A stretch of DNA of 64,000 bases from Albidovulum denitrificans (GCF_002973535.1 NZ_PVEP01000002.1:434001-498000); one strand, 5' to 3'. Shown: positions 17,858-26,383, numbered from the stretch's first letter. Notes: a model not told the origin generated them from the sequence alone. Numbers and translations are program-made.

Positions 17858-17869
17858 GGGACTCGCTCC

Positions 17870-18097
17870 TTACTTCACGGCATAGGGCAGCAGGGCGAGG
17901 AAGCGGGCGCGCTTGATGGCGCGGGCCAGCTCACGCTGCTTCTTGGCCGAAACGGCGGTGATGCGGGCAGGCACGATCTTGCCGCGCTCGGAGATGTAGC
18001 GCTGAAGAAGACGGACATCCTTGTAGTCGATCTTCGGCGCGTTGTCGCCCGAGAAGGGGCAGACCTTGCGGCGGCGGAAAAACGGTTTGTTCGCCAT
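17870..18097 (-). CDS. rpsR: 30S ribosomal protein S18
   Basis: The 75-residue basic protein has the S18 signature ([19 protein letters not shown], then [20 protein letters not shown]). An N-terminal [10 protein letters not shown] segment is also typical. It lies between rpsF and rplI with gaps of 29 and 12 bases, in the usual operon order. Confidence 0.98.
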   Translation of the reverse strand: MANKPFFRRRKVCPFSGDNAPKIDYKDVRLLQRYISERGKIVPARITAVSAKKQRELARAIKRARFLALLPYAVK

Positions 18098-18126
18098 GGC
18101 TTATATTCCTTTCCTCAGGTCCCGGA

Positions 18127-18498
18127 TCAACGACGGTCGCCACGGTCGCGGCGATCGCCACGGTCCCCGCGCTCGTCACGCTTCTGCATCTGGACCGAAG
18201 GGCCCTCTTCATGCGCGTCGACCTTGATCGACATCACGCGCATGACGTCGTCATGCAGACGGGCCAGACGCTCCATCTCCTGCACGGCGGCCGAGGGCGC
18301 GTCGGTGCGCAGATAGGCATAATGCCCCTTGCGGTTCTTGTTGATCTTGTAGGCCATCGTCTTGACGCCCCAGTACTCGCTCTCGACGACCTTGCCGCCG
18401 TTATCGGTAAGCACCGTGGAGAAATGTTCGACAAGGCCTTCGGCCTGCGCGTTGGACAGATCCTGACGCGCGATGAGGACATGCTCGTAAAGCGGCAT
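18127..18498 (-). CDS. rpsF: 30S ribosomal protein S6
   Basis: The 123-residue protein begins MPLYEHVLIARQDLSNAQ and contains VESEYWGVKTMAYKINKNRKGHY, both diagnostic for S6. The C-terminal part is charged and low in complexity, with repeated RGDR-type units (RDERGDRGDRRDRGDRR), longer than the compact enterobacterial tail. It is first in the rpsF-rpsR-rplI operon and has AAAGGAG upstream of the start. Confidence 0.98.
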   Translation of the reverse strand: MPLYEHVLIARQDLSNAQAEGLVEHFSTVLTDNGGKVVESEYWGVKTMAYKINKNRKGHYAYLRTDAPSAAVQEMERLARLHDDVMRVMSIKVDAHEEGPSVQMQKRDERGDRGDRRDRGDRR

Positions 18499-18649
18499 GT
18501 AGGCTCCTTTTTCGTCTCAGGCGGCTTCATAGGCGGGCGACCCCTTCCGCAGCCCGCCACGAGAGGCATCGCCGGTTCCCGTGAATGCGGAAGGATGCGG
18601 CCTTATAGAGGAACGCGGGACGGATGCAAGCCGAAGGACTCCCGCCTGC

Positions 18650-18702
18650 TTCTTCGTTGTCCAAATACTCCGGGGGGGGTCTTGGGGGGCTGGCCCCCCA
18701 AG
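18650..18702 (-). repeat. Hairpin + GGAGTATTT dispersed element, copy A
   Basis: Read on the reverse strand: a GC-rich hairpin (CTTGGGGGGC / GCCCCCCAAG), a C run, then CCGGAGTATTTGGACAACGAAG. It fills part of the 306-base gap between divergent rpsF and fabD. Apart from this element and the presumed promoters I see nothing else there. Confidence 0.75.
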
Positions 18703-18804
18703 CGGGTCCGCGCCGCAAGGCGCGGAAGCATGTCCGGACGCGCCCTCGGCTTGTTTCATGACATTAAAGACCTTAGAGGTGATCGAAACGACGAAGGGGG
18801 CATC

Positions 18805-19734
18805 ATGACACGGGCATTCGTATTTCCGGGACAGGGGGCGCAGACCGTGGGCATGGGCCGCGCGCTGGCCGAGGCCTATCCGGTCGCCAGGGCGGTGTTC
18901 GATGAGGTCGACGCGGCGCTTGGCGAAAAGCTCTCCACCCTGATCTGGGAGGGGGATCAGGACACCCTGACCCTGACGCAGAATGCCCAGCCCGCGCTGA
19001 TGGCGACCTCGATCGCCGCGATGCGCGCGCTTGAGGCGGAGGGGATCGCGGTCACCTCGGCGGCCTATGTCGCGGGGCATTCCCTGGGTGAATATTCGGC
19101 GCTTTGCGCGGCCGGCAGCCTCAGCCTGGCCGATACCGCGCGGCTGTTGCGGCTGCGCGGGCAGGCGATGCAACAGGCGGTGCCGGTCGGCGTTGGCGCG
19201 ATGGCAGCGCTTCTGGGCCTCGATTTCGACACCGCGCGCGCCGTGGCCGAGGAGGCCGCGGAGGGCGAGGTCTGCCAGGCCGCGAACGATAACGACCCGG
19301 CGCAGGTCGTGGTGTCCGGCCACAAGGCGGCGGTCGAGCGGGCGGTGGAAATCGCCAAGGCGAAAGGCGCCAAGCGGGCGCTGCTCCTGCCGGTTTCGGC
19401 CCCCTTCCACTGCGCACTGATGGAACCTGCGGCGCGCGTAATGGCCGAGGCGCTGGACGATGTGGAGATCCATGAACCCGCCGTGCCGCTGGTCGCCAAT
19501 GTGCGGGCCGAGGCGGTGCGCAACCCGGCGCTGATCCGGTCGCTTCTGGTCGAGCAGGTGACGGGATCCGTGCGCTGGCGCGAGTCCGTCGCATGGATGG
19601 CCGCGAAGGGTGTGACCGAGTTCTGGGAGATCGGCGCCGGGAAGGCGCTGTCGGGGATGATCCGGCGCATCGCGAAAGAGGCGGAGACCCGCGCGGTCGG
19701 CACGCCCGAGGATGTGGCTGCCACCAAGGGCTGA
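18805..19734 (+). CDS. fabD: Malonyl-CoA-ACP transacylase
   Basis: The 309-residue enzyme loads malonyl groups onto ACP for fatty acid synthesis. The N-terminal FPGQGAQ loop, nucleophile serine 93 in GHSLGEY, and histidine 202 in SAPFHCALM form the expected active site. The length is normal. The ATG at 18805 has AAGGGGG a few bases upstream. fabG follows after a gap holding dispersed element copy B, and acpP and fabF follow further on. Confidence 0.97.
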   Translation: MTRAFVFPGQGAQTVGMGRALAEAYPVARAVFDEVDAALGEKLSTLIWEGDQDTLTLTQNAQPALMATSIAAMRALEAEGIAVTSAAYVAGHSLGEYSALCAAGSLSLADTARLLRLRGQAMQQAVPVGVGAMAALLGLDFDTARAVAEEAAEGEVCQAANDNDPAQVVVSGHKAAVERAVEIAKAKGAKRALLLPVSAPFHCALMEPAARVMAEALDDVEIHEPAVPLVANVRAEAVRNPALIRSLLVEQVTGSVRWRESVAWMAAKGVTEFWEIGAGKALSGMIRRIAKEAETRAVGTPEDVAATKG

Positions 19735-19746
19735 GCAGATGGAGAG

Positions 19747-19807
19747 GCCGGGGCGGGCGCCGCCCTCCCCGGACCCCACCCGGAGTATTTTTGAACAGAA
19801 GAAGATG
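19747..19807 (+). repeat. Hairpin + GGAGTATTT dispersed element, copy B
   Basis: A GC-rich imperfect hairpin, then GGACCCCACCCGGAGTATTTTTGAACAGAAGAAGATG. It fills the fabD-fabG gap, and its purine-rich end lies directly before the fabG ribosome binding site. Confidence 0.8.
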
Positions 19808-19818
19808 AGGAGCGGGCA

Positions 19819-20556
19819 ATGTTCGATCTGACGGGAAAGGCGGCGCTGGTCACGGGTGCTTCGGGCGGGATCGGCGGCGCGATCGCGACGGCGTTGCATG
19901 GCGCGGGGGCGGTGGTCGGGCTGTCCGGCACGCGCGAGGCGCCTTTGGCGGAGCTGGCGGCGGAACTGGGGGAGCGGGCGCATGTGCTGCCCTGCGACCT
20001 GTCGGACATGGCGGCGGTCGAGGCGCTGCCGAAGCGGGCGGTGGAGGCGATGGGGGCGCTCGACATCCTCGTCAACAATGCGGGCATCACGCGCGACAAC
20101 CTTTTCATGCGGATGTCGGACGAGGACTGGCAATCGGTCATCGACGTCGATCTGACCTCGGCCTTCCGGCTGTGCCGGGGCGCGGTCCGGGGCATGATGA
20201 AGGCGCGCTGGGGCCGGATCGTGAACATCACCTCGGTCGTCGGGACGGCGGGCAATCCGGGGCAGGCGAATTACTGCGCCGCCAAGGCCGGGCTGACCGG
20301 CATGTCGAAGGCGCTTGCCCAGGAAGTGGCGAGCCGGGGGATCACCGTCAACTGCATCGCGCCGGGCTTCATCGCCACCGCGATGACCGACAAGCTGAAC
20401 GATGAACAGAAGGGCCGGATCACCGCGTCGATCCCGACGGGGCGCATGGGCGCGCCGGAGGAGATCGCCTCGGCCGTGCTATATCTGGCGAGTGTCGAGG
20501 CGGGCTATGTCACCGGCGCGACGCTGCATGTGAACGGCGGAATGGACATGGTCTGA
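19819..20556 (+). CDS. fabG: 3-oxoacyl-ACP reductase
   Basis: The 245-residue SDR protein reduces beta-ketoacyl-ACP with NADPH. It has the TGASGGIGGAIA cofactor loop (residues 12-23), the LVNNAG motif and the catalytic S139, Y152 and K156 triad (NITSVVG ... NYCAAKAG). The C-terminus VTGATLHVNGGMDMV is the FabG hallmark. It lies between fabD and acpP. Its start is preceded by GAGGAGCGGGCA within the tail of the dispersed element. Confidence 0.97.
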   Translation: MFDLTGKAALVTGASGGIGGAIATALHGAGAVVGLSGTREAPLAELAAELGERAHVLPCDLSDMAAVEALPKRAVEAMGALDILVNNAGITRDNLFMRMSDEDWQSVIDVDLTSAFRLCRGAVRGMMKARWGRIVNITSVVGTAGNPGQANYCAAKAGLTGMSKALAQEVASRGITVNCIAPGFIATAMTDKLNDEQKGRITASIPTGRMGAPEEIASAVLYLASVEAGYVTGATLHVNGGMDMV

Positions 20557-20584
20557 GCCGGTCTTTTCGGCGTTGCGAAAGCGT

Positions 20585-20612
20585 TTGCGTCCCGTCTAGA
20601 CTGTGATATAGG
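20585..20612 (+). promoter_or_regulatory. Candidate sigma-70 promoter of acpP
   Basis: TTGCGT (20585-20590) and TATAGG (20607-20612) are separated by 16 bases in the fabG-acpP gap, which is richer in A+T at this point than its surroundings. A separate promoter would fit the high expression expected for acpP. Confidence 0.4.
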
Positions 20613-20731
20613 CGGCGCTGACCCGCCGGGGGGCTTGGCCGACCCGGGCGCCTGCGCTACATGCGGGGGCATAGCCGCTCGGAACGAGCAGAGAGAGGAG
20701 CGGGCCTGTCCCGCCAACATGAGGAAGTGAC

Positions 20732-20965
20732 ATGAGCGACATCGCCGATCGCGTGAAGAAAATTGTCGTCGAGCATCTGGGCGTCGAGGAAGACAAGGTG
20801 ACCGAGAATGCGTCGTTCATCGACGATCTGGGCGCGGACAGCCTTGACACCGTCGAACTGGTGATGGCGTTCGAAGAGGAATTCGGGATCGAGATCCCGG
20901 ACGATGCCGCCGAAACCATCCAGACCTTCGGCGATGCGGTGAAATTCATCTCTGACGCGTCCTGA
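20732..20965 (+). CDS. acpP: Acyl carrier protein
   Basis: The 77-residue acidic protein carries the 4'-phosphopantetheine attachment serine at residue 37 in [18 protein letters not shown]. It shuttles acyl intermediates during fatty acid synthesis. ATG follows GAGGAAGTGAC. A strong terminator follows the stop codon. fabF, usually next, is here separated by a GNAT gene and dps. Confidence 0.98.
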   Translation: MSDIADRVKKIVVEHLGVEEDKVTENASFIDDLGADSLDTVELVMAFEEEFGIEIPDDAAETIQTFGDAVKFISDAS

Positions 20966-20991
20966 TCGGCCAAGGGCCGAGGGATCGGAAG

Positions 20992-21022
20992 CGGCGCCCC
21001 AAGCGGGCGCCGTTTTGCTTTT
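20992..21022 (+). terminator. Intrinsic terminator of acpP
   Basis: A perfect 8-bp stem (CGGCGCCC / GGGCGCCG) with a CAAGC loop is followed by TTTTGCTTTT, 27 bases after the acpP stop codon. Confidence 0.9.
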
Positions 21023-21034
21023 GGAGGGGTGGGT

Positions 21035-21559
21035 ATGATACCGCGTATCGAGACGGACCGGCTGATCCTGCGCGGCTATGTCCGCGACGATTTCGAGGAT
21101 TATGTGGCGCTGTGGCAGGACCCTGACGTGGTGCGGTTCACCGGGGGGCGGGCGCGGTCGGTTGCCGAGAGCTGGGGGCGCTTTCTGAACATCGTAGGCC
21201 ATTGGGCACTGGAGGGTTACGGCCAATGGGCGGTGATCCGCCGCGCCGATGGCAGGCTGATCGGGCAGACCGGGATCTTCCGGGCCATGCGCGGCCTTGG
21301 TGCTGAGTTCGATGCGGCGCCTGAAGCAGGGTGGATTCTGACAGGCGCGGCGCATGGGCAGGGCTATGGGGGCGAGGCGGTGGACGCGGCGCATCGCTGG
21401 TTTGACGCCAGCCGCCATGCCGGGCCGCTTCACGCGATGATCGAGCCGGAGAATGCGGCCTCGTTCCGCATCGCGGAGCGGTTCGGCTATCTGCGGGGCC
21501 GCGAGGCTGAATATGAGGGCGCGGGGGTGGTGCTGATGCGGCGGCCCGCGCAGCGCTGA
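21035..21559 (+). CDS. GNAT family N-acetyltransferase
   Basis: The 174-residue protein resembles RimJ/RimL-type acetyltransferases: IETDRLILRGYVRDDFEDY at the N-terminus, and a C-terminal acetyl-CoA-binding region with GQGYGGEAVDAAHRW followed by IEPENAASFRIAERFGY. The acceptor is unknown. The ATG at 21035 has GGAGG 8 bases upstream; a GTG at 21029 is the alternative. It sits after the acpP terminator, so it is probably transcribed separately. A GC hairpin (CTGCCGGG/CCCGGCAG) lies 12 bases after the stop. Confidence 0.9.
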   Translation: MIPRIETDRLILRGYVRDDFEDYVALWQDPDVVRFTGGRARSVAESWGRFLNIVGHWALEGYGQWAVIRRADGRLIGQTGIFRAMRGLGAEFDAAPEAGWILTGAAHGQGYGGEAVDAAHRWFDASRHAGPLHAMIEPENAASFRIAERFGYLRGREAEYEGAGVVLMRRPAQR

Positions 21560-21674
21560 AGGGCGCGGGGTCTGCCGGGAAATTTTGCCCCGGCAGCGGA
21601 ACCGGGCCGGGGGGCAGTCCGTTCTGATCCCGAGTGCCGCGAGGATACGCGGCGACGGGATGAAGGAGGCTGCC

Positions 21675-22145
21675 ATGCCGGTTAAAGGCTTGAAAGATAA
21701 CGCCATCAAAACCTCGATCGAGACGCTGAACGCCACGCTGGCCGACCTTGTCGCGCTGCGTCTTGCGCTGAAACAGGCGCATTGGAACGTGAAGGGACGC
21801 AACTTCATCGCCATTCATGAGCTGTTCGACGCGGTCTTCGACCGGGTGGGTGAAGGGGCCGATACGGTGGCCGAACGGGTGCAGATCCTTGGCGGCGTCG
21901 CCATGGGGACGGCCGAAGTGGTCGCGGGCAAGGCGAAGATGGCGCCCTATCCGACCGATGCGGTTGAAGATGCGCGCCATGTCGAGGAAATCTCCACCCG
22001 CCTCGCCGATGTCGGGGGCCGGGTGCGCAAGGCGATCGAGACGGTCGCAGAGACCGGGGACGAGGGGACGGTGGACATCTTCGTCGGCCTGTCGCGGCAG
22101 ATCGACAAGGATCTGTGGTTCATCGAAAGCCATCTGGGCAAATAG
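21675..22145 (+). CDS. dps: Dps-family ferritin-like protein
   Basis: The 156-residue four-helix protein matches Dps, the starvation and oxidative-stress protein that oxidises and stores iron with hydrogen peroxide. The ferroxidase segment KQAHWNVKGRNFIAIHELFD, with His and Asp/Glu ligands, lies near residues 37-56, and the family end DLWFIESHL is present. AAGGAGG lies upstream of the ATG. It has no obvious functional tie to the fatty acid genes around it. Confidence 0.93.
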   Translation: MPVKGLKDNAIKTSIETLNATLADLVALRLALKQAHWNVKGRNFIAIHELFDAVFDRVGEGADTVAERVQILGGVAMGTAEVVAGKAKMAPYPTDAVEDARHVEEISTRLADVGGRVRKAIETVAETGDEGTVDIFVGLSRQIDKDLWFIESHLGK

Positions 22146-22276
22146 CCTGGCAGGAAAGCCCGGCCCGCGCGCGGGGATGTGCCGCGGGGCATGGGGGCGT
22201 GGTCTCGGCGATTGCAGAGGCCGCGCCCCCCGTGTATCACCCTTTCGGACGTAAGAACTTGGCCGGAGAGGTGGGC

Positions 22277-23539
22277 ATGAGGCGGGTCGTAGTCACGGGT
22301 TTGGGGATGGTCACGCCGCTGGCGGCGGGCGTCGAGGAGACCTGGAAGCGCTTGATCGCGGGGCAGTCCGGGGCCGGGCCGATCACGAGGTTCGACACGT
22401 CGAACGTGGTGACGACCTATGCCTGCGAGATCCCCTTTGGCGATGGCAGCGACGGGACGTTCAACCCCGATGCCTATATGGAGCCGAAGGACCGCCGGAA
22501 GGTCGACGATTTCATCCTTTACGGCATGGCCGCCGCGCAGATGGCGGTCGAGGATGCGGGCTGGACGCCCGAGGACAATGAAAGCCGGTTGCGCACCGGC
22601 GTGATGATCGGGTCGGGGATCGGCGGGCTGTCCTCCATCGCCGAGACGGCGGTGCTGATCAAGGAAAAGGGGCCGAAGCGGGTGTCGCCCTTCTTCATCC
22701 CCGGCGCGCTGATCAACCTCATCTCTGGCCAGGTGTCGATCCGCTACGGCTTCAAGGGGCCGAACCATGCGGTTGTCACGGCCTGTTCGACGGGCGCCCA
22801 TGCCATCGGCGACGCGGCGCGGCTGATCCAGTGGGGCGATGCCGACGTGATGGTCGCGGGCGGCGCGGAAAGCCCGATATCCGAGATCGGGATCGCCGGG
22901 TTCAACGCCTGCAAGGCGCTGTCCACCAAGCGCGGTGAGGAGCCGACGAAGGCCAGCCGCCCCTATGACGCGGATCGCGACGGGTTCGTGATGGGCGAGG
23001 GCGCGGGCGTCGTCGTGCTTGAGGAATACGAACACGCCAAGGCGCGGGGTGCCAAGATCTATGCCGAGGTGCTGGGCTATGGCCTGTCGGGCGACGCCTA
23101 TCACATCACCGCGCCGTCGGAGGATGGCGAGGGCGGCTATCGCGCGATGGAGGCGGCGCTGAAGCGCGCCGGGATCGCGCCCTCGGCGGTCGACTACATC
23201 AACGCGCATGGCACCTCGACCATGGCCGACACGATCGAGCTTGGCGCGGTGGAGCGACTTCTGGGCGATGCGGCGGCGAAGGCGACGATGTCGTCGACGA
23301 AATCCGCCATCGGCCACCTTCTGGGGGCTGCGGGCGCGGTGGAGGCGATCTTTTCCATCCTCGCGATCCGGGATCAGATCGCGCCGCCGACCATCAACCT
23401 CGACAACCCTGCGGTGACGCCGAAGCTTGACCTGGCCGCGAACAAGGCCGTGAAGCGCGACATCAAGGTGGCTTTGTCGAACTCCTTCGGGTTTGGCGGT
23501 ACCAATGCCTCGCTCGTCCTTGGCAAGGTGGACGGCTGA
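22277..23539 (+). CDS. fabF: 3-oxoacyl-ACP synthase II
   Basis: The 420-residue condensing enzyme elongates acyl-ACP with malonyl-ACP. The Cys-His-His triad is C170 (VVTACSTGAH), H311 (INAHGTSTM) and H347 (SAIGHLLGAAG). The start MRRVVVTGLGMVTPL is standard and follows GGAGAGGTGGGC. The stop codon overlaps the mltG ATG (TGATG), so the two are probably cotranscribed and coupled. Confidence 0.97.
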   Translation: MRRVVVTGLGMVTPLAAGVEETWKRLIAGQSGAGPITRFDTSNVVTTYACEIPFGDGSDGTFNPDAYMEPKDRRKVDDFILYGMAAAQMAVEDAGWTPEDNESRLRTGVMIGSGIGGLSSIAETAVLIKEKGPKRVSPFFIPGALINLISGQVSIRYGFKGPNHAVVTACSTGAHAIGDAARLIQWGDADVMVAGGAESPISEIGIAGFNACKALSTKRGEEPTKASRPYDADRDGFVMGEGAGVVVLEEYEHAKARGAKIYAEVLGYGLSGDAYHITAPSEDGEGGYRAMEAALKRAGIAPSAVDYINAHGTSTMADTIELGAVERLLGDAAAKATMSSTKSAIGHLLGAAGAVEAIFSILAIRDQIAPPTINLDNPAVTPKLDLAANKAVKRDIKVALSNSFGFGGTNASLVLGKVDG

Positions 23540-24705
23540 TGTGGCGTAGCATCGCCTCGAACTTCCTGACCATCGCGATTGTGCTGATCGCGGGGGTGGC
23601 GGGGATCATCGCCTGGGGGAAGAACCAGTATTCCGGCCCCGGACCGCTGGCCGATGCGATCTGCCTGAAGGTTCCGAACGGGGCCACCTTCCGCAGCGTC
23701 GCGGCCGATCTGGCCGACAGGCAGGCCGTCAGTTCCGCCTATATCCTGAAGGTCGGCGCGGAGTATGAGGGCAAGACCGCCAAGCTGAAGGCGGGGTCGT
23801 TCCTTGTCCCCGAACATGCCTCGATGGCCGAGATCGTGGACGCGGTGACGCGCGGCGGGCAATCGACCTGCGGGACGGAGGTGAATTATCGCATCGGTGT
23901 GAACGGCTCCGACCTGATCCTGCGGGAGCTTGATCCGGCGACCACCAATTACGTCGAGGTGGTGAAGTTCGACCCCGCGCAGGGGGCCGCGCCGGAGGAG
24001 TACACCCGGGCCACGGGCGATGCCGATGTGCGCTACCGCGTGACGCTGGCCGAGGGGGTGACAAGCTGGCAGGTGGTCGATGCGCTGACGCGGGCCGATT
24101 TCCTGAGCGGTGAGGCGGGCGACGTGCCGCCGGAAGGCATGCTGTCACCCGACAGCTATGAGGTGACGAAGGGCGAGCCGCGGGCCGAGCTGCTGGCCGA
24201 CATGCAGGCGCGGCAGGAGGCGACGCTGGCCGAGCTGTGGGCCACGCGGGCCGAGGGGCTGCCCTATGCGACGCCGGAAGAGGCGCTGACCATGGCCTCC
24301 ATCGTCGAGAAGGAAACCGGCATCGCGGATGAACGCCCGCTGGTGGCGAGCGTCTTCATCAACCGGCTTGAGCAGGGGATGAAGCTGCAAACCGACCCGA
24401 CGGTGATCTATGGCATCACCAAGGGGCAGGGCATCCTCGGGCGCGGTCTGCGGCAGAGCGAACTGCGCGGGCGGACGCCCTACAACACCTATGTGATCGA
24501 GGGGCTGCCGCCGACGCCGATCGCCAATCCGGGCCGCGACAGCATCGCCGCCGCGCTGAACCCGGCGACGTCGGACTATCTGTTCTTCGTGGCCAAAAGC
24601 CTTGTGCCGAGCGACGGCCATGTCTTCGCGGCTACGCTGGCCGAGCATAACGACAATGTCGCGAAGTTCCGGGCGCTGGAGCAGCAGGGGGGCGCGGGGA
24701 ACTGA
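23539..24705 (+). CDS. mltG: Endolytic murein transglycosylase MltG
   Basis: The 388-residue protein is anchored in the inner membrane by an N-terminal helix (residues 8-25, FLTIAIVLIAGVAGIIAWG) and cuts nascent peptidoglycan strands. The YceG domain includes a LysM-like portion and the catalytic glutamate segment ASIVEKETG, followed by LQTDPTVIYGI, and the YNTYVIEGLPPTPIANPG end motif. It is coupled to fabF, a linkage seen in many alphaproteobacteria. A hairpin covers the stop codon. Confidence 0.95.
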   Translation: MWRSIASNFLTIAIVLIAGVAGIIAWGKNQYSGPGPLADAICLKVPNGATFRSVAADLADRQAVSSAYILKVGAEYEGKTAKLKAGSFLVPEHASMAEIVDAVTRGGQSTCGTEVNYRIGVNGSDLILRELDPATTNYVEVVKFDPAQGAAPEEYTRATGDADVRYRVTLAEGVTSWQVVDALTRADFLSGEAGDVPPEGMLSPDSYEVTKGEPRAELLADMQARQEATLAELWATRAEGLPYATPEEALTMASIVEKETGIADERPLVASVFINRLEQGMKLQTDPTVIYGITKGQGILGRGLRQSELRGRTPYNTYVIEGLPPTPIANPGRDSIAAALNPATSDYLFFVAKSLVPSDGHVFAATLAEHNDNVAKFRALEQQGGAGN

Positions 24706-24714
24706 TCCCCGCGC
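24692..24714. terminator. Terminator-like hairpin between convergent mltG and DUF1772 genes
   Basis: GCGCGGGGA and TCCCCGCGC pair perfectly over a 5-base loop that contains most of the mltG stop codon. There is no T tract on either side, so termination may need Rho. Confidence 0.5.
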
Positions 24715-24717
24715 GGT

Positions 24718-25212
24718 CTACTGCCCCAGAGCGTATAGTCCCAGCGCGGTGAGCAGAAGCGCGGCGCCCGAGGCGATGGTGCGGATCTGGTTGAAGACCT
24801 GCCAGCGTGAGGAATAGTCCGCCCAGATCGCGCGGGCGGCCTCGGCGTCGTCAGGGATTGCGACGGCGGCCAAAGCCTCATTCATCGGAACGTTGACGGA
24901 TACCGTCAGGAAGAAGCCTCCCAGCGCGTAGGTTAGGGCCGCGACGGCGAAGAGCGTTGCGGGCAGACGCCGCCCCGAAGCCAGCGCGAGGCCCGCGGTC
25001 AGGAGCAGCGCGGGCGCGGTGCCGAAGAAGGTGGGCGCGAAAATGGCATTGCGGACCGAGGCGTTCATGGCCTGCATCGCCGCGATGGCGGTCCGTGGGT
25101 CGGTGGCATCGAGGCCCCACATTGTCGAGCAAACCCATGCGTAGAAGAAGCCGAAGATCCCCCCGGTGAGTAGGATTGAGACGAGAGCGGAGGGCAGGGT
25201 GAAACGTTGCAT
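24718..25212 (-). CDS. DUF1772 / anthrone oxygenase-like membrane protein
   Basis: The 164-residue protein has four membrane helices (about 8-30, 60-80, 85-108 and 145-162), the order seen in DUF1772/anthrone_oxy proteins. The PMNEAL segment after helix three is a family feature. Its biochemical role is not established; some fungal relatives oxidise anthrones. It is divergent from a TetR gene, with a palindromic site in between, so the TetR protein probably represses it. Confidence 0.8.
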   Translation of the reverse strand: MQRFTLPSALVSILLTGGIFGFFYAWVCSTMWGLDATDPRTAIAAMQAMNASVRNAIFAPTFFGTAPALLLTAGLALASGRRLPATLFAVAALTYALGGFFLTVSVNVPMNEALAAVAIPDDAEAARAIWADYSSRWQVFNQIRTIASGAALLLTALGLYALGQ

Positions 25213-25220
25213 GAAAAATC

Positions 25221-25253
25221 CGTAATTTAGGTTACGCTTTTCAATACGCGTAA
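25221..25253. promoter_or_regulatory. Candidate TetR operator in the divergent promoter region
   Basis: Two overlapping inverted repeats occur: CGTAA-N6-TTACG (25221-25236) and TTACGC-N10-GCGTAA (25232-25253). They lie in the AT-rich gap between the DUF1772 and tetR start codons, where an autoregulating TetR dimer would be expected to bind. Confidence 0.6.
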
Positions 25254-25291
25254 TCGTGTGTACGGTAATTGTCAATGGTCGGGAGATGGGC

Positions 25292-25912
25292 ATGCGCGAA
25301 GAAACACGGAGCGGGCGGCGGAAAGAGATCGAGGACGCGGCTTGCCGCTTGCTGGAAACGCAGGGATACGCCGGTGCGTCTATGTTGAGCGTCGCCAAGG
25401 CCGTCGGCGCATCGAACGAGACGCTCTATCGCTGGTATGGCGACAAGAAGGGACTGTTCCGGGCGGTTGCGGAAGCCAATGCAGAGACGGTAGGGGCGCG
25501 GCTGGACGCTGCGCTGGCGGGGCAGGGCGATCCCATTGCCGCACTTACAGAGGTCGGTGAGCCGCTGTTGAAAATGCTGACTGGCCCGCGTGCGGTCGCG
25601 TTGAACAGGGCCGCTGCGGCCGACCCAACGGGTGAACTGGGCAAGGCGATAGCAGAGGGCGGGCGGGAGGCTGTGCTGCCAAGGATCGTGGCGCTTGTGG
25701 CTGCGGGCGTCGGGGCAGGTCGGCTGGACGTTTCCTCAGCCGAGGCAGGGGCCGACCTATTCCTTCGGTTGCTGATCGGAGACTGGCAGGTTCGCCGGGT
25801 GATCGGGGCGATGGAGGTTCCGGAGCAGGCGGCAATTGCGGCACGGGCGCGAGAGGCCATGGTGGCGTTCCTGACGCTCTGCGCCCCGGCGAACGATCCG
25901 TTAACCATCTGA
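25292..25912 (+). CDS. TetR/AcrR family transcriptional regulator
   Basis: The roughly 206-residue regulator has the TetR helix-turn-helix near its N-terminus (GASMLSVAKAVGASNETLYRWYG, quoted in part, then DKKGLFRAV). The C-terminal ligand-binding domain is all-helical with no recognisable ligand. The ATG at 25292 follows GGGAG; ATG at 25286 or 25256 would lengthen it slightly. Its likely target is the divergent DUF1772 gene and itself. Confidence 0.9.
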   Translation: MREETRSGRRKEIEDAACRLLETQGYAGASMLSVAKAVGASNETLYRWYGDKKGLFRAVAEANAETVGARLDAALAGQGDPIAALTEVGEPLLKMLTGPRAVALNRAAAADPTGELGKAIAEGGREAVLPRIVALVAAGVGAGRLDVSSAEAGADLFLRLLIGDWQVRRVIGAMEVPEQAAIAARAREAMVAFLTLCAPANDPLTI

Positions 25913-25926
25913 TAACACAGTTTTTC

Positions 25927-25955
25927 TTGACTTTCCGAACGGTCGGGGATATTCC
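25927..25955 (+). promoter_or_regulatory. Candidate promoter of the GTA cluster
   Basis: TTGACT (25927-25932) and TATTCC (25950-25955) are spaced by 17 bases, upstream of g1 and just after tetR. In RcGTA the promoter is activated by GafA and indirectly by CtrA; I see no site I can assign to either. Confidence 0.4.
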
Positions 25956-25981
25956 TTCGGGCAAGCTAGAAGAAGTGGGCA

Positions 25982-26013
25982 AGCGGCCGGGGGCGACCTC
26001 AGGGCCGCTTTTT
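25982..26013 (+). terminator. Intrinsic terminator or attenuator ahead of GTA g1
   Basis: AGCGGCC (25982-25988) pairs with GGCCGCT (26003-26009), followed by TTTTT. It could simply end tetR transcription, or, if the promoter at 25927 is used, lie in the GTA leader as an attenuator. Confidence 0.65.
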
Positions 26014-26056
26014 CATTTCGCTCGTGCGGACAGGCATGAGAGGCGGGCCAGACTGC

Positions 26057-26383
26057 ATGATTACCTTGATTTCGGAAGACGAAATCTCCTCCAGCCCTTC
26101 GGTCGTGGAGGTTGGGGAACTGATCAATGAGGCGAAGGAGGCGCTGAACGCCGCGCTGCGGAGGTTCAGGGCGGGTGAGTTGGGGGAGGCAAGGGAGATC
26201 GCCAAGCAGATTGGCGAGGTCCGGTCTGCCTACAAGACGGCATTGGAAGAGAGGATACGCGTTGCAAAACTTCGCAAAGACGAAGCCGGGGTCGTTTACG
26301 ACTACGCGCTCGACTTCGACGCGGCGCGGGATGAAATCTGCCGCCGCCTGGCTTGCCTGCGCGACGCCGGAGACGGTCGATGA
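26057..26383 (+). CDS. GTA g1, putative small terminase-like protein
   Basis: The 108-residue, mostly helical and charged protein lies where g1 sits in RcGTA, directly before the large terminase, and it overlaps g2 by 53 bases. In RcGTA the g1 product is the small terminase that works in DNA packaging. The sequence has an acidic start (ISEDEISSSPSV) and a long helical region (NEAKEALNAALRRFRAGEL). The assignment rests mainly on position and length. Start ATG 26057; an upstream ATG at 26024 is possible. Confidence 0.75.
   Translation: MITLISEDEISSSPSVVEVGELINEAKEALNAALRRFRAGELGEAREIAKQIGEVRSAYKTALEERIRVAKLRKDEAGVVYDYALDFDAARDEICRRLACLRDAGDGR

Noticed and set aside
18517-20133. A 538-codon reverse frame across fabD and the start of fabG
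   Set aside because: It is antisense to two clear enzymes with intact active sites.
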